From positions 2,728,001-2,792,000 of the forward strand of contig NZ_CP104582.1 in assembly GCF_029814935.1 (NCBI RefSeq): a DNA stretch of 64,000 bases. Direction: 5' to 3'. Origin of the DNA: Pseudomonas sp. GD03919 (GTDB taxonomy: Bacteria; Pseudomonadota; Gammaproteobacteria; Pseudomonadales; Pseudomonadaceae). Made by a program: the position numbers and the translations under genes. The notes under the pieces were generated by a model, which was given only the letters and a program-made list of their open reading frames with translations, ran no database searches and was not told the origin of the DNA. Position 1 is the stretch's first letter. Each line of letters begins with the position of its first letter. Positions 1-8,356 of the stretch are shown piece by piece.

Positions 1-677
1 GCACCGGCCCGAATCATCGCGTGGTGGCGATAGACCTGGTCGATACGCTCCGAGATAAGCAACTGCCGCGCATACTCACGATTGCGCTCGAGGAAGTCAT
101 AGAGATTGGAGCGGGTCACCAGCGCGACATCGGCTCGCCCGCGCAGCACCATCAGCAGGTTGCTGTCATGCGAATGACCGAGGTTGGCGTTGAAGGTGCT
201 ACTGAGGAATTCCGGATCGCTGTTGAAACCTGCGAAGCCATAGTGATAACCACGGTACAGCGCCAGACGCTTGCCCTGCAGCTGCTCGAAATACTGCTGG
301 CCACGCAGCACTTCACTCTTGGCAACGAAAAGCTCCGCATCCTCCAGGCCCATGTCGACAGCTTCGGCATCGATATCCTGCCAACCCCATTGCGGGTTCT
401 CGAATATCGCCATGTCGATACGCCCGCGCTGCAGGTCGCCGAAGCGGCGCACGATGGCGGTGGGCAACATGGTGAATTCGTATTCGCTCTGGGCCTGATT
501 GAGTGCATCGAGCAATTGCGGCAGCAGTCCGCTCGACTCCTGCAGGTTGGACTTGATCACATAGGGCGGAAAATGCGCGCCGCCGACCTTGACCACTTCG
601 GCAGCGCAAAGAAAACCGGCAAGCAACAGACACAAGGCACCTACGCATCCATGAACCCAGCGCCGCATATGCCGCAT
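1..677 (-). CDS. Periplasmic solute-binding protein, 5' part (runs off the left edge)
   Basis: This is the first ~225 codons of a minus-strand gene whose 3' end lies outside the window. The translation begins MRHMRRWVHGCVGALCLLLA, a Sec-type signal peptide ending near LCAAE. The mature part contains GGAHFPPYVI, then DLQRGRIDMAIFENP and GKRLALYRGYHYG, the pattern of the SBP_bac_3 fold used by amino-acid ABC transporter receptors and by stand-alone periplasmic sensors. I chose the ATG at 677; a second ATG at 668 is possible. No transporter subunit is visible, so the ligand is unknown. The family call is fairly safe, the function is not. Confidence 0.7.
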   Translation of the reverse strand, partial: MRHMRRWVHGCVGALCLLLAGFLCAAEVVKVGGAHFPPYVIKSNLQESSGLLPQLLDALNQAQSEYEFTMLPTAIVRRFGDLQRGRIDMAIFENPQWGWQDIDAEAVDMGLEDAELFVAKSEVLRGQQYFEQLQGKRLALYRGYHYGFAGFNSDPEFLSSTFNANLGHSHDSNLLMVLRGRADVALVTRSNLYDFLERNREYARQLLISERIDQVYRHHAMIRAG

Positions 678-867
678 CTCGAATCCCCAATTCCTTCTGC
701 CAGTGAGGTGCAGCCTACCCGAGTCTCTCCTGACCGACTAGATGGATTTTATGACGTCAGCACTTTGTTGGTTGATAGCAGACGATAGCCCCAAATCCTG
801 CACCATCTGAGCCATTGCAAGGGCGGATGGCCGCGGCGCGGATTGGGATTCCCGGGATCGAATCGGC

Positions 868-1491
868 TCAGAAGTCTTTGCACACCAGCGATAATGCCTC
901 TTCAGCCAGCTGGTCCAGGCTCATCGGCCCCTGCGGACGGAACCAGGTATTGGTCCAGCTCAGAGCACCGGTGAGGAAGCGTCGCTGAATGAAAGGGTCG
1001 CCCTTGAAGTAACCCGCATCGCGCGCCTCGCCCAACACCGTCAGCCAGATCTGCTCGTAGGTGTCGCGCAAGGCAAGCACCTGGGCCTGGCCCTCATCCG
1101 ACAACGAACGCCATTCATAGACCAATACCGCCATGGCCTCGCCGGTGCCGCCCATGATCGACTGCAGCTCGCAGCGGATCAGCGCCAGCAACCGCTCACG
1201 CGTGCCCTGCGCCTCGGCCAGTGCAGCACGCATCAGTGCAGTGTTGTAGACGATGGTTTCCTCCATCACCGAGCGCAGGATTTCCTCCTTGCTCTTGAAG
1301 TGGTGAAAGATGCTGCCGGACTGAATGCCGATGGCGGCGGCCAGGTCACGCACCGTGGTGCGCTCGTAGCCCTTGCTGCGGAACAGGTGGGCGGCCATCT
1401 GCAACAGCTTGCCGCGGGCACTGTCCGGATCGGTCACCTGGCCGCTGTCGACCAGCTCCTGCATCACGGCCTGGGCTCTGTGTTCGTCCAC
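868..1491 (-). CDS. atuR: TetR-family repressor of the atu operon (AtuR)
   Basis: A 207-residue TetR-type regulator. The N-terminal helix-turn-helix reads TTVRDLAAAIGIQSGSIFHH, followed by KSKEEIL and a helical ligand-binding domain. It diverges from atuA, as atuR does in P. aeruginosa, where AtuR represses the cluster by binding two inverted repeats in the intergenic region (established for that homologue). The frame stays open to a GTG at 1629 with a good AGGAGG. However, codons between 1491 and 1629 are rare for this genome (AGA, AGG, GGA, TCA, ACA) and would place an operator inside the gene. I therefore chose the GTG at 1491, preceded by GGGGAG at 8 nt. Confidence 0.85.
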   Translation of the reverse strand: MDEHRAQAVMQELVDSGQVTDPDSARGKLLQMAAHLFRSKGYERTTVRDLAAAIGIQSGSIFHHFKSKEEILRSVMEETIVYNTALMRAALAEAQGTRERLLALIRCELQSIMGGTGEAMAVLVYEWRSLSDEGQAQVLALRDTYEQIWLTVLGEARDAGYFKGDPFIQRRFLTGALSWTNTWFRPQGPMSLDQLAEEALSLVCKDF

Positions 1492-1598
1492 GCTGACTTC
1501 TCCCCTGATTGCCCTGCACGGCGATTGTTCTGATGAATTCTTCATGCTGCCGGCAAGTGCTTGTCTTGCTTGATGAAATGTATGCGTCGCCAGCTGAC

Positions 1599-1614
1599 CA
1601 AGCAAGCGCTTGGC
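1599..1614. promoter_or_regulatory. Probable AtuR operator, copy 1
   Basis: The sequence CCAAGCAAGCGCTTGG lies between atuR and atuA. Its core CAAGCGCTTG is a perfect 10-bp palindrome. The exact reverse complement recurs at 1655-1670. Two similar sites per intergenic region fit the described binding of P. aeruginosa AtuR to two inverted repeats between atuR and atuA. That this protein binds here is inferred. Confidence 0.7.
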
Positions 1615-1654
1615 CGCACTTTTGGCCACTTTGCCCTCCTTTGACGCTTTTCAA

Positions 1655-1670
1655 CCAAGCGCTTGCTTGG
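1655..1670. promoter_or_regulatory. Probable AtuR operator, copy 2 (opposite orientation)
   Basis: CCAAGCGCTTGCTTGG is the exact reverse complement of the site at 1599-1614, with centres 56 bp apart. It lies 41 bp upstream of the atuA start, where a bound TetR dimer would block initiation at atuA. Which flanking hexamers form the promoters is not clear to me. Confidence 0.7.
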
Positions 1671-1710
1671 TAATGTCGACTCACCTTCAATGTGTGACGG
1701 GCCAATTCCA

Positions 1711-3525
1711 ATGAACAAAACCGTACGCATCGGCTGCGCCTCCGCGTTCTGGGGCGACACCTCCACCGCCGCCGACCAGCTGGTGCGCGGTGCCGAGCTG
1801 GATTACCTAGTGTTCGACTACCTGGCCGAAATCACCATGTCGATCATGGCCGGCGCCCGCATGAAGAAGCCCGACGAGGGTTACGCCCGCGACTTCGTCG
1901 AAGTGCTCACGCCGCTGCTCGGCGAGCTGGCAGCGAAGAAGATCCGCGTCATCAGCAACGCCGGCGGGGTCAACCCGATGGCCTGCGCCGCCGCCCTGAG
2001 CGCCGCCTGCGAGCAGGCCGGCGTACAGCTGAAGATCGCCGTGCTGCACGGCGACAATCTGCAACCCAAACTCGGCGAGCTGGTCAAGGCCGGTACCCGC
2101 GAGATGTTCACCGACGCGCCGCTGCCGCCCTTCTGCGTCTCGGTCAATGCCTACCTGGGCGCACCGGGCATAGTCGCGGCATTGGATGCCGGTGCAGACA
2201 TCGTCATCACCGGCCGCGTGGTCGACAGCGCGGTGGTCAGCGCCGCCCTGATGCACGAGTTCGGCTGGGCCTGGAGCGACTACGACAAGCTGGCCCAGGC
2301 CGCACTGGCCGGGCACATCATCGAGTGCGGCGCGCAGTGCACCGGTGGCAACTTCACCGACTGGCGCGACGTGCCGGACTATGAGCACATCGGCTTCCCC
2401 ATCGTCGAAGTCGAGGACAATGGCCGTTTCGTCGTGACCAAGCCGGAGGGCTCCGGCGGCTTGGTCACGCCTTTTACCGTTGGCGAGCAGATGCTCTACG
2501 AGATCGGCGATCCGCGCGCCTATCTGCTGCCGGACGTGGTCTGCGACTTCACCCAGGTCGAGCTGAGCCAGGTCGGCGACAACCGCGTGCAGCTGCAGGG
2601 CGCGCGCGGCCTGCCGCCCACCGACCAGTACAAGGTCAGCGCCACCCATCCGGACGGTTTCCGCTGCACCGCCAGCTTCCTGCTGGCCGGTATCGATGCG
2701 GTGGCCAAGGCCGAACGGGTCGCCCAGGCGATCATCAACAAGACCGAAGAGATGTTCGCCGAGCGCGGCTGGGGCCGTTACCAGGAGGTAAGCGTCGAGT
2801 TGCTTGGCAGCGAAGCCACCTATGGTGCTCACGCTCATCGCGCGTACAGCCGCGAAGTGGTGGTGAAGATCGCCGCACGGCATGCCAAGAAGGAGGCGCT
2901 GATCCTCTTCTCCCGCGAGATCGCCCAGGCTGCCACCGGCATGGCGCCGGGCCTGACCGGCATCGTCAGCGGCCGCCCCACCGTCTACCCGGTGATCCGC
3001 CTGTTCAGCTTCCTGGTGGACAAGAGTGCCTGCGCCCTGAGCGTCGAGATCGACGGCGAGCGCCAGCCGGTCGCCCTGCCCCAGATCGATGCCTTCGACC
3101 CAGCCCAACTCCGTGCGCCAGCTGCTCTGCCCGTACCCATGGGTGAAGCCGACGCTGCCGTGCCGCTGATCCGCCTGGCCGTGGCCCGCTCCGGCGACAA
3201 GGGCAACCACAGCAATATCGGTGTGATGGCGAGAAAGCCCGAATACCTGCCGTGGATAGCTGCTGCACTTACGCCCGAAGCCGTGGCCAACTGGATGGCG
3301 CATACCCTGGACGCCGAACAAGGCCGCGTCAGCCGCTGGTATCTGCCGGGTTGCCATGGCCTCAACTTCCTGCTGGAAAACGCGCTGGGCGGTGGCGGTG
3401 TCGCCAGCATGCGTATCGACCCGCAGGGCAAGGCCTTTGCCCAGCAACTGCTGGAATTCCCGGTGCCGGTGCCCAGCGCGCTGGCGGAAACCTTGAATGG
3501 TGCGCACGGCGCACCCCGCCCGTAG
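1711..3525 (+). CDS. atuA: Acyclic terpene utilisation protein AtuA (DUF1446 family)
   Basis: A 604-residue protein of the AtuA/DUF1446 family. It begins [20 protein letters not shown] and carries Gly-rich motifs such as [13 protein letters not shown] and [14 protein letters not shown], with the C-terminal segment [14 protein letters not shown] typical of the family. AtuA is required for growth on citronellol and geraniol in Pseudomonas, but its reaction is not settled; a late acyl-CoA step has been suggested. I chose the ATG at 1711, because the upstream TTG at 1663 lies inside the operator. The last codons (GAHGAPRP) are made of a REP repeat, see 3499-3542. It is the first gene of the plus-strand atu operon. 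Confidence 0.9.
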   Translation: MNKTVRIGCASAFWGDTSTAADQLVRGAELDYLVFDYLAEITMSIMAGARMKKPDEGYARDFVEVLTPLLGELAAKKIRVISNAGGVNPMACAAALSAACEQAGVQLKIAVLHGDNLQPKLGELVKAGTREMFTDAPLPPFCVSVNAYLGAPGIVAALDAGADIVITGRVVDSAVVSAALMHEFGWAWSDYDKLAQAALAGHIIECGAQCTGGNFTDWRDVPDYEHIGFPIVEVEDNGRFVVTKPEGSGGLVTPFTVGEQMLYEIGDPRAYLLPDVVCDFTQVELSQVGDNRVQLQGARGLPPTDQYKVSATHPDGFRCTASFLLAGIDAVAKAERVAQAIINKTEEMFAERGWGRYQEVSVELLGSEATYGAHAHRAYSREVVVKIAARHAKKEALILFSREIAQAATGMAPGLTGIVSGRPTVYPVIRLFSFLVDKSACALSVEIDGERQPVALPQIDAFDPAQLRAPAALPVPMGEADAAVPLIRLAVARSGDKGNHSNIGVMARKPEYLPWIAAALTPEAVANWMAHTLDAEQGRVSRWYLPGCHGLNFLLENALGGGGVASMRIDPQGKAFAQQLLEFPVPVPSALAETLNGAHGAPRP

Positions 3526-3542
3526 GGTGCGCTGCGCGCACC
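3499..3542. repeat. REP-like GGTGCGC/GCGCACC hairpins spanning the atuA stop codon
   Basis: Two adjacent hairpins, GGTGCGCACGGCGCACC and GGGTGCGCTGCGCGCACC, with GTAG between them. The stop codon of atuA lies inside. The same unit in inverted order occurs at 10385-10405 after atuF. REP sequences often shield upstream mRNA from 3' exonucleases; here that is inference. Confidence 0.55.
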
Positions 3543-3567
3543 GAAATCTCTCAGGACAACAAGAACA

Positions 3568-4437
3568 ATGAGCTACGACTCCGTATTCAAATCGGGTCTG
3601 TTCAATGAACAGACCATCCTGATCACCGGTGGTGGCAGCGGCATCGGCCGCTGCGTGGCCCACGAGCTGGCCCATCTCGGCGCCCACGTGGTGCTGGTCG
3701 GACGCGAGCAAGAAAAACTGGAGAAGACCTGCACCGAGATCACTGAGGACGGCGGCAGCGCCAGCTTCCAGGTCTGCGACATCCGCGACGAAGAAGCTGT
3801 GAAGGCCATGGTCGGCGCGGTGATCAGGGAACGTGGGCGCATTCATCAACTGGTGAACAACGCCGGCGGCCAGTTCCCCGCGCCGCTGATCGGCATCAAC
3901 CAGAAAGGCTTCGAGACGGTGGTACGCACCAACCTGGTGGGCGGCTTCCTGGTGGCCAAGGAAGTCTTCCTGCAGAGCATGAGCAAGCACGGTGGCAGCA
4001 TCGTCAACATGCTCGCCGACATGTGGGGCGGCATGCCCGGCATGGGCCACTCCGGCGCGGCGCGGGCCGGCATGGAGAACTTCACCAAGACCGCCGCCTA
4101 CGAATGGGGCCACGCCGGCGTGCGGGTCAACGCCGTAGCGCCGGGCTGGATCGCCTCCAGCGGCATGGACACCTACCCCGAGTCGATGAAGAGCATGATC
4201 CGCAACCTCAAGGATCACGTGCCGCTGCAGCGCATCGGCAGCGAGTCAGAGGTGGCCGCGGCCATCGTCTTCCTGCTCAGCCCCGGCGCCAACTTCATCA
4301 GCGGCAACACCATCCGCATCGATGGCGCCGCCAGCCAGGGCACCCGCGCCTGGACGCTGGGCAAGGCGAAAAACAGCGAGCCCTACAACGGCTTCCATCG
4401 GGCCTACCTGCCCGATGTACTGAAAGATCAGGAGTAA
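3568..4437 (+). CDS. atuB: SDR-family oxidoreductase AtuB
   Basis: A 289-residue short-chain dehydrogenase. The nucleotide-binding motif TGGGSGIG is near residue 20 and NNAGG near 98. Where classical SDRs have YxxxK it has HSGAARAGMENFTK, the arrangement seen in peroxisomal trans-2-enoyl-CoA reductase (PECR)-like SDRs. The C-terminus VPLQRIGSESEVAAAIVFLL is also PECR-like. AtuB has been proposed as a citronellol/citronellal oxidoreductase; an enoyl-CoA reductase role is an alternative suggested by the sequence. It ends 4 bp before atuC, so the two are probably translationally coupled. Confidence 0.88.
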   Translation: MSYDSVFKSGLFNEQTILITGGGSGIGRCVAHELAHLGAHVVLVGREQEKLEKTCTEITEDGGSASFQVCDIRDEEAVKAMVGAVIRERGRIHQLVNNAGGQFPAPLIGINQKGFETVVRTNLVGGFLVAKEVFLQSMSKHGGSIVNMLADMWGGMPGMGHSGAARAGMENFTKTAAYEWGHAGVRVNAVAPGWIASSGMDTYPESMKSMIRNLKDHVPLQRIGSESEVAAAIVFLLSPGANFISGNTIRIDGAASQGTRAWTLGKAKNSEPYNGFHRAYLPDVLKDQE

Positions 4438-4441
4438 GACG

Positions 4442-6058
4442 ATGCCCGTGATCCAATCGGAAATCGATGTGCATGGCGAAGCCTTCGCGCAGAACCGCGA
4501 AGCCATGCTGGCGGCCATCGCGACCTTCCGCAACGTCGAGCAGAAGGTGCTGGACAAGGCGCAGGAAGCCAAGGCCAAGTTCGACAAGCGCGGCCAGTTG
4601 CTGCCGCGCGAACGCCTCAACCTGCTGCTCGATGCCGGTGCGCCCTTTCTCGAACTGGCCTCGCTGGCCGGCTACAAGCTGCATGACGACAAGGACGGCA
4701 GCCAGGCCGGCGGCGGCATCATCGCCGGCATCGGCTACATCGCCGGCGTGCGCTGCCTGGTGATCGCCAACAACAGCGCGATCAAGGGCGGCACCATCTC
4801 GCCCACCGGACTGAAGAAATCCCTGCGCCTGCAGCAGATCGCTGTGGAGAACAAACTGCCGGTGATCACCCTGGCCGAGAGCGGTGGCGCCAACCTCAAC
4901 TACGCCGCTGACATCTTCGTCGAAGGGGCGCGCGGCTTCGCCAACCAGGCGCGCATGTCGGCCATGGGCCTGCCACAGATCACCGTGGTGCATGGTTCCA
5001 GCACCGCCGGCGGGGCTTACCAGCCGGGCCTGTCGGATTACGTGGTGGTGGTGCGCGGCAAGGCCAAGATGTTCCTCGCCGGCCCACCTCTGCTCAAGGC
5101 CGCCACCGGCGAGATCGCCACCGACGAGCAACTCGGCGGCGCCGAGATGCACGCTCAGGTCGCCGGCACCGCCGAGTACCTGGCCGAGAACGACGCCGAC
5201 GGTGTGCGCCTGGCGCGCGAGATCCTCGCCATGCTGCCGTGGAACCAACAACTGCCCGCTCGTGAGAAACGTACCTGGCGCGAGCCGTTGTACCCGGCCG
5301 AGGAACTGCTCGGCCTGGTGCCGGCCGACGCCAAGAAGCCCTACGACGTGCGCGAGATCATCGCGCGCATCGCCGATGGCTCGGAGTTCCTCGACTTCAA
5401 GAACGAGTTCGACAGCCAGACCGTCTGCGGCCACCTGCAGATAGAAGGCCAGGCCTGCGGCTTCATCGGTAACAACGGCCCGATCACCCCACAGGGCGCG
5501 GCCAAGGCGGCACAGTTCATCCAGCTATGCGAGCAGAGCAACACACCGATCCTGTTCTTCCACAACACCACCGGCTTTATGGTCGGCACGGAATCGGAGC
5601 AGAACGGCGTGATCAAGCACGGCTCGAAGATGATCCAGGCCGTGGCCAACGCCACCGTGCCCAAGCTCACCATCGTCGTCGGCGGCTCCTACGGCGCCGG
5701 CAACTACGCCATGTGCGGGAGAGGGCTGGATCCGCGTTTCATCTTCGCCTGGCCCAATAGCCGCACCGCCGTGATGGGCGGCGCCCAAGCCGGCAAGGTG
5801 CTGCGCATCGTCACCGAGGACAAGCACGCCAAGGAGGGCAAGGAGCCTGACCCGAAGATGCTCGACATGCTGGAAACCGTGACCGCGCAGAAGCTCGACA
5901 GCCAGTCCACGGCGCTGTACGGCACCGCCAGCCTGTGGGATGACGGCCTGATCGACCCGCGCGATACGCGCAAGCTGCTGGGCTTCTTGCTGGACATCTG
6001 CGCCGAAGCCAACCTGCGACCGCTGAAGAAGAGCAGCTTCGGCGTCGCGAGATTCTAA
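4442..6058 (+). CDS. atuC: Geranyl-CoA carboxylase, carboxyltransferase (beta) subunit AtuC
   Basis: A 538-residue acyl-CoA carboxyltransferase subunit with two crotonase-like halves. Motifs include SGGANLNY (about 147-154), GSSTAGGAY (about 185-193) and GGSYGAGNYAMCGR (about 414-427). It carboxylates geranyl-CoA to isohexenylglutaconyl-CoA with carboxybiotin supplied by AtuF. The acyl-pocket segment reads RGFANQA where methylcrotonyl-CoA carboxylase has RIFFNQA. Replacement of a bulky Phe by Gly is the known basis for geranyl-CoA preference in P. aeruginosa, so this fits a true GCC and not MCC. It sits between atuB and atuD in a seven-gene operon. Confidence 0.92.
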   Translation: MPVIQSEIDVHGEAFAQNREAMLAAIATFRNVEQKVLDKAQEAKAKFDKRGQLLPRERLNLLLDAGAPFLELASLAGYKLHDDKDGSQAGGGIIAGIGYIAGVRCLVIANNSAIKGGTISPTGLKKSLRLQQIAVENKLPVITLAESGGANLNYAADIFVEGARGFANQARMSAMGLPQITVVHGSSTAGGAYQPGLSDYVVVVRGKAKMFLAGPPLLKAATGEIATDEQLGGAEMHAQVAGTAEYLAENDADGVRLAREILAMLPWNQQLPAREKRTWREPLYPAEELLGLVPADAKKPYDVREIIARIADGSEFLDFKNEFDSQTVCGHLQIEGQACGFIGNNGPITPQGAAKAAQFIQLCEQSNTPILFFHNTTGFMVGTESEQNGVIKHGSKMIQAVANATVPKLTIVVGGSYGAGNYAMCGRGLDPRFIFAWPNSRTAVMGGAQAGKVLRIVTEDKHAKEGKEPDPKMLDMLETVTAQKLDSQSTALYGTASLWDDGLIDPRDTRKLLGFLLDICAEANLRPLKKSSFGVARF

Positions 6059-6061
6059 AAC

Positions 6062-6111
6062 GTAGGGCGGGTGAAACCCGCCAAAAATGAGGCGGGTTTC
6101 ACCCGCCCTAC
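6062..6111. repeat. Paired REP element (GGCGGGTGAAACCCGCC type) between atuC and atuD
   Basis: GTAGGGCGGGTGAAACCCGCC is followed by a near-perfect reverse complement ending GGGTTTCACCCGCCCTAC, forming a long imperfect palindrome of the REPIN type. A second copy of the same class lies at 51094-51143 between mupP and yciK. Confidence 0.8.
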
Positions 6112-6140
6112 AGACCCATTCGATACGGAGCACAACAACA

Positions 6141-7298
6141 ATGATCTTCACCCAGGAACACGAAGAACTCCGCCGCACCGTGCGCAACTTCGTCGACAAG
6201 GAAATCAACCCGCAGGTCGACGAATGGGAAAAGGACGGCCGCTTCCCGATCCACGAAATTTTCAAGAAGGCCGGCGAGCTGGGCCTGCTGGGCATCTCCA
6301 AGCCAGAGAAATTCGGCGGCATGGGCCTGGACTACAGCTATTCGATCGTCGCCGCCGAAGAGTTCGGCACCATCCATTGCGGCGGCATCCCCATGTCCAT
6401 CGGTGTGCAGACCGACATGTGCACCCCGGCCCTGGCCCGCTTCGGCTCCGATGAGCTGCGCGAAGAGTTCCTGCGTCCGGCCATCACTGGCGAGATGGTC
6501 GGCTGCATCGGCGTCTCCGAAGTCGGCGCCGGCTCCGACGTGGCCGGCCTGAAGACCACCGCGCGCAAGGATGGCGACGACTACGTGATCAACGGCAGCA
6601 AGATGTGGATCACCAACTCGCCGTCGGCCGACTTTATCTGCCTGCTGGCCAACACCTCGGACGACAAGCCGCACGTCAACAAATCGCTGATCGTGGTGCC
6701 GATGAAGACCCCAGGCGTCAGCGTCAGCCCGCACCTGGACAAACTCGGCATGCGCAGCTCCGAGACCGCCCAGGTGTTCTTCGACAACGTGCGCTTGCCG
6801 CAGCGCTATCGCATCGGCCACGAAGGCGCCGGTTTCATGATGCAAATGCTGCAGTTCCAGGAAGAGCGCCTGTTCGGTGCGGCCAACATGATCAAGGGCC
6901 TGGAGCACTGCGTCGACACCACCATCGACTACTGCAAGCAGCGCCACACCTTCGGCCAACCGCTGATCGACAACCAGGTCATCCACTTCCGCATGGCCGA
7001 GTTGCAGACCGAGATCGAGTGCCTGCGCGCGCTGGTCTATCAGGCCACCGAGCAGTACGTGAAAGGGCGCGACGTGACCAAGCTGGCGTCCATGGCCAAG
7101 CTCAAGGCCGGCCGCCTGGGCCGCGAGGTCTCCGACGCCTGCCTGCAATACTGGGGCGGCATGGGCTTCATGTGGGACAACCCGGTGTCGCGCGCCTACC
7201 GCGACGTGCGCCTGGTCCGCATCGGCGGCGGCGCCGACGAAATCATGCTCGGCATCATCTGCAAGCTGATGGGCATTCTGCCCGGAAAGAAAAAATAG
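6141..7298 (+). CDS. atuD: Citronellyl-CoA dehydrogenase AtuD (acyl-CoA dehydrogenase family)
   Basis: A 385-residue flavoprotein of the acyl-CoA dehydrogenase family. The FAD/substrate motif CIGVSEVGAGSDVAG is near residue 120. The C-terminal helical domain has CLQYWGGMGFMWDNPVSRAY and the closing IGGGADEIML typical of the fold. AtuD oxidises citronellyl-CoA to geranyl-CoA (cis/trans) and would pass electrons to the ETF encoded at 21.3-25.0 kb. I chose the ATG at 6141, which matches the homologue start MIFTQEHEELRRTVRNF. The upstream open frame runs into the REP element and is not coding. Confidence 0.92.
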   Translation: MIFTQEHEELRRTVRNFVDKEINPQVDEWEKDGRFPIHEIFKKAGELGLLGISKPEKFGGMGLDYSYSIVAAEEFGTIHCGGIPMSIGVQTDMCTPALARFGSDELREEFLRPAITGEMVGCIGVSEVGAGSDVAGLKTTARKDGDDYVINGSKMWITNSPSADFICLLANTSDDKPHVNKSLIVVPMKTPGVSVSPHLDKLGMRSSETAQVFFDNVRLPQRYRIGHEGAGFMMQMLQFQEERLFGAANMIKGLEHCVDTTIDYCKQRHTFGQPLIDNQVIHFRMAELQTEIECLRALVYQATEQYVKGRDVTKLASMAKLKAGRLGREVSDACLQYWGGMGFMWDNPVSRAYRDVRLVRIGGGADEIMLGIICKLMGILPGKKK

Positions 7299-7321
7299 CC
7301 GGAACGATTCTGTGAGCTGAT

Positions 7322-7434
7322 GGTTCCCACGTCGAGGCGTCGAACCGTCCGCGTGGGGACCCATAACGGGACGCTCCGCGTCCCAGCGACGCAGAGCGTC
7401 GCCAAATGCATTCCCACGCGGAGCGTGGGAACGA
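7322..7434. repeat. Cluster of REP-type hairpins between atuD and atuE
   Basis: Several short palindromes follow one another: GGTTCCCACG...CGTGGGGACC, GGGACGCTCCGCGTCCC, CGACGCAGAGCGTCG and TTCCCACGCGGAGCGTGGGAA. This family is very common in pseudomonad intergenic regions. It fills most of the 151-bp gap, leaving only a short leader before the atuE start. Confidence 0.75.
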
Positions 7435-7449
7435 TCTAAAGGTGTCCCC

Positions 7450-8247
7450 ATGAGCGACCTGCCCCACTGCGAAACCCTGCTGCTGAACTCCGTCAGTGGC
7501 GTGCTGCACATCACCCTCAACCGGCCGGACAGTCGCAACGCCATGAGCCTGGCCATGGTCGGCGAACTGCGCGCCACGCTGGAGGCCGTGCGTCATGACC
7601 CGAACGTGCGCGCTCTTGTTCTGCGCGGTGCTGGCGGCCATTTCTGCGCCGGCGGCGATATCAAGGACATGGCTGGCGCCAGAGCCCGCGGCGGCGACGC
7701 CTACCGCGAGCTGAACCGCGCCTTCGGTGCGCTGCTGGAAGAGGCCCATGCCGCGCCGCAGGTGCTGGTGGCCGTGCTGGAAGGCGCCGTGCTAGGTGGC
7801 GGCTTTGGCCTGGCTTGCGTATCCGACGTGGCCATCGCTGCCAGCGGCGCCAAGTTCGGCCTGCCGGAAACCACGCTGGGCATCCTCCCGGCGCAGATCG
7901 CCCCCTTCGTCGTGCACCGCATCGGCCTGACCCAGGCGCGCCGCCTGGCCCTGACCGCCGCCCGCTTCGACGGTGCCGAGGCCCTGCGCCTGGGTCTGGT
8001 GCACTACTGCGAGAACGATGAGACAGCCCTGCAACAGCGCCTGGACGAAACCCTGGAACAGATTCGCCAGTGTGCGCCGCAGGCCAACGCCCAGACCAAG
8101 GCCCTGCTGCTGGCCAGCGAACGCGAAGCCCTCGGTCCGCTGCTCGACCTCGCAGCCGAACAGTTCGCCGCTGCCGTGACCGGCGCCGAAGGCGTGGAGG
8201 GCACCATGGCTTTCGTGCAGAAGCGCAAGCCGAAGTGGGCGCAATGA
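7450..8247 (+). CDS. atuE: Isohexenylglutaconyl-CoA hydratase AtuE (crotonase family)
   Basis: A 265-residue enoyl-CoA hydratase/isomerase-fold protein. The oxyanion-hole motifs are HFCAGGDIKDM (about 64-74) and GAVLGGGFGLACVSD (about 113-127), followed by FGLPETTLGILP. In the Atu pathway this enzyme hydrates isohexenylglutaconyl-CoA, the product of AtuC/AtuF, to 3-hydroxy-3-isohexenylglutaryl-CoA. Its position between atuD and atuF matches P. aeruginosa. The start is the ATG at 7450, just downstream of the REP cluster. Confidence 0.9.
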   Translation: MSDLPHCETLLLNSVSGVLHITLNRPDSRNAMSLAMVGELRATLEAVRHDPNVRALVLRGAGGHFCAGGDIKDMAGARARGGDAYRELNRAFGALLEEAHAAPQVLVAVLEGAVLGGGFGLACVSDVAIAASGAKFGLPETTLGILPAQIAPFVVHRIGLTQARRLALTAARFDGAEALRLGLVHYCENDETALQQRLDETLEQIRQCAPQANAQTKALLLASEREALGPLLDLAAEQFAAAVTGAEGVEGTMAFVQKRKPKWAQ

Positions 8248-8275
8248 TGGATTGGACGGACTGACATGATCGACC

Positions 8276-8337
8276 GTAGCCCGGATGCAATCCGGGAGCG
8301 CTCGCCAAAATGATTCCCCGGATTGCATCCGGGCTAC
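8276..8337. repeat. Paired REP element (GTAGCCCGGATGCAATCCGGG type) between atuE and atuF
   Basis: GTAGCCCGGATGCAATCCGGG and, after about 20 nt, CCCGGATTGCATCCGGGCTAC form an inverted pair. A diverged copy lies at 11280-11335 after atuG, and a fragment (GTAGCCCGGA) occurs near 53092. Confidence 0.8.
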
Positions 8338-8356
8338 GCACAGCAGGAGCACAAAG

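Noticed and set aside
1492..1629. Extra 46 N-terminal codons of AtuR with a strong Shine-Dalgarno before a GTG at 1629
   Set aside because: The codons are rare for this genome and the stretch contains an operator; the GTG at 1491 gives a normal TetR length.
1807..4218. Long 803-codon open frame on the minus strand opposite atuA and atuB
   Set aside because: High-GC shadow frame; the plus strand has clear family motifs throughout and the shadow protein has none.
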